The notes below the pieces were generated by a model that worked only from the letters and a program-made list of their open reading frames with translations, was not told where the DNA came from and did no database searches. A stretch of 64,000 nucleotides of DNA from Anabas testudineus (lineage: Eukaryota; Chordata; Actinopteri; Anabantiformes; Anabantidae). Positions 63,406 through 64,000 of this stretch are shown piece by piece. Numbering within the stretch: the first letter of the stretch is position 1; the number at the start of each line of letters is the position of its first letter. A program made the position numbers and the translations under genes. Where the stretch lies: contig NC_046627.1 of assembly GCF_900324465.2 (NCBI RefSeq), forward strand, positions 17,923,022 through 17,987,021. The letters are read 5' to 3'.

Positions 63406-64000
63406 GTATGTGTGCGACACCTTTATAAACCTAACGGCGCAGTCAGACCAAAATCCGGTTCATATAAAATGCGTCAATATTGCGTTTCCACCTCCTTTTG
63501 CTTTGCTCAAAATGTGTGAATGTTGAGCTATGAAATCACAGTGCTCTCCAGTGTCCAGATGGTTGGGGAGTGACGATGGGACTGAGACCAGAGGATTGAG
63601 GAAATACCGCATTTAATTTCTTGTATCACTTCCAAGCGAAGCAATAGAGCAGCTTCACTGTAGACAAGGGGAGATGCTGTCTGGCTGCAGGGAGTGAGGG
63701 GACAATTGATGACAGAGAGAAATGTTCAAGCAGCTATTGTTAGCTTGTTAGCATTGGCAACTCCTGCTGGTTATGTTTACAACCCACTCAGCCGTTTGTT
63801 TTCTCCGCCTGCTTTTGGCCACACCGCGATTACATTTTGACAGGTGGATTCTGGTCTGTGTCCTAACTTTTGATTACACACTGTACTTGTGCTGCTTGCC
63901 CTCTGTTTTGCCTCCCTCATTTAAAGCGCTGATCATTTTAAGTCTATCCAGAGGTGGTGGATACCACTGAATTTCGACACACCTCAGTTTCTCACATTTC

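Overview
The window is vertebrate nuclear DNA, most likely from a spiny-rayed teleost fish. Genes are split by short GT-AG introns. The repeats are typical of fish: an L2-type LINE with a (TATC)n tail, a Tc1-like remnant, a tRNA-derived SINE, a Ty3/gypsy fossil and many CA/TG microsatellites. The recognisable host genes are a clock gene (per1), a procollagen proteinase enhancer (pcolce), a RELT-family gene (rell1-like) and a tandem array of TMEM272-like four-helix membrane proteins.

Layout. 1-1030: last three exons of a calpain-5/6-type gene, C-terminal C2 domain, plus strand. 1554-21574: three head-to-tail copies (units A, B, C) of a unit of roughly 5 kb. Each unit holds a type-1 TMEM272-like gene followed by a more diverged type-2 gene. 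The three type-1 genes are intact (177, 166 and 177 codons). Of the type-2 genes only the last (21027-21845, 155 codons) is whole; the first is interrupted by a broken Ty3/gypsy element and the second is reduced to one exon fused to the next unit. Unit B also carries an L2 LINE fragment. 21957-27620: pcolce on the minus strand, convergent with the last TMEM272-like gene; nine coding exons, 562 codons, with a very long Lys/Pro linker. 27621-30580: pcolce upstream DNA and per1 3' region. 30581-47040: per1 on the minus strand; 19 coding exons sum to exactly 1453 codons plus stop, with a long 5' intron and two candidate promoters that each have a CACGTG E-box beside a CCAAT box. 47300-51700: spacer between the divergent per1 and rell1 promoters, with a perfect CRE. 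51949 to the window end: the first exons of a rell1-like gene, plus strand, with SINE and Tc1 remnants in intron 1.

The genes do not form one pathway. The coherent biology is the array: a membrane-protein family being duplicated, converted and degraded, with one intron block better kept than the coding exon beside it, junction-made reading frames, and a retroelement that contains a copy of host intron. All exon models were built by eye from splice signals, frame and family resemblance. For per1, pcolce and the four TMEM272-like genes the summed coding lengths are exact multiples of three, which supports the models.
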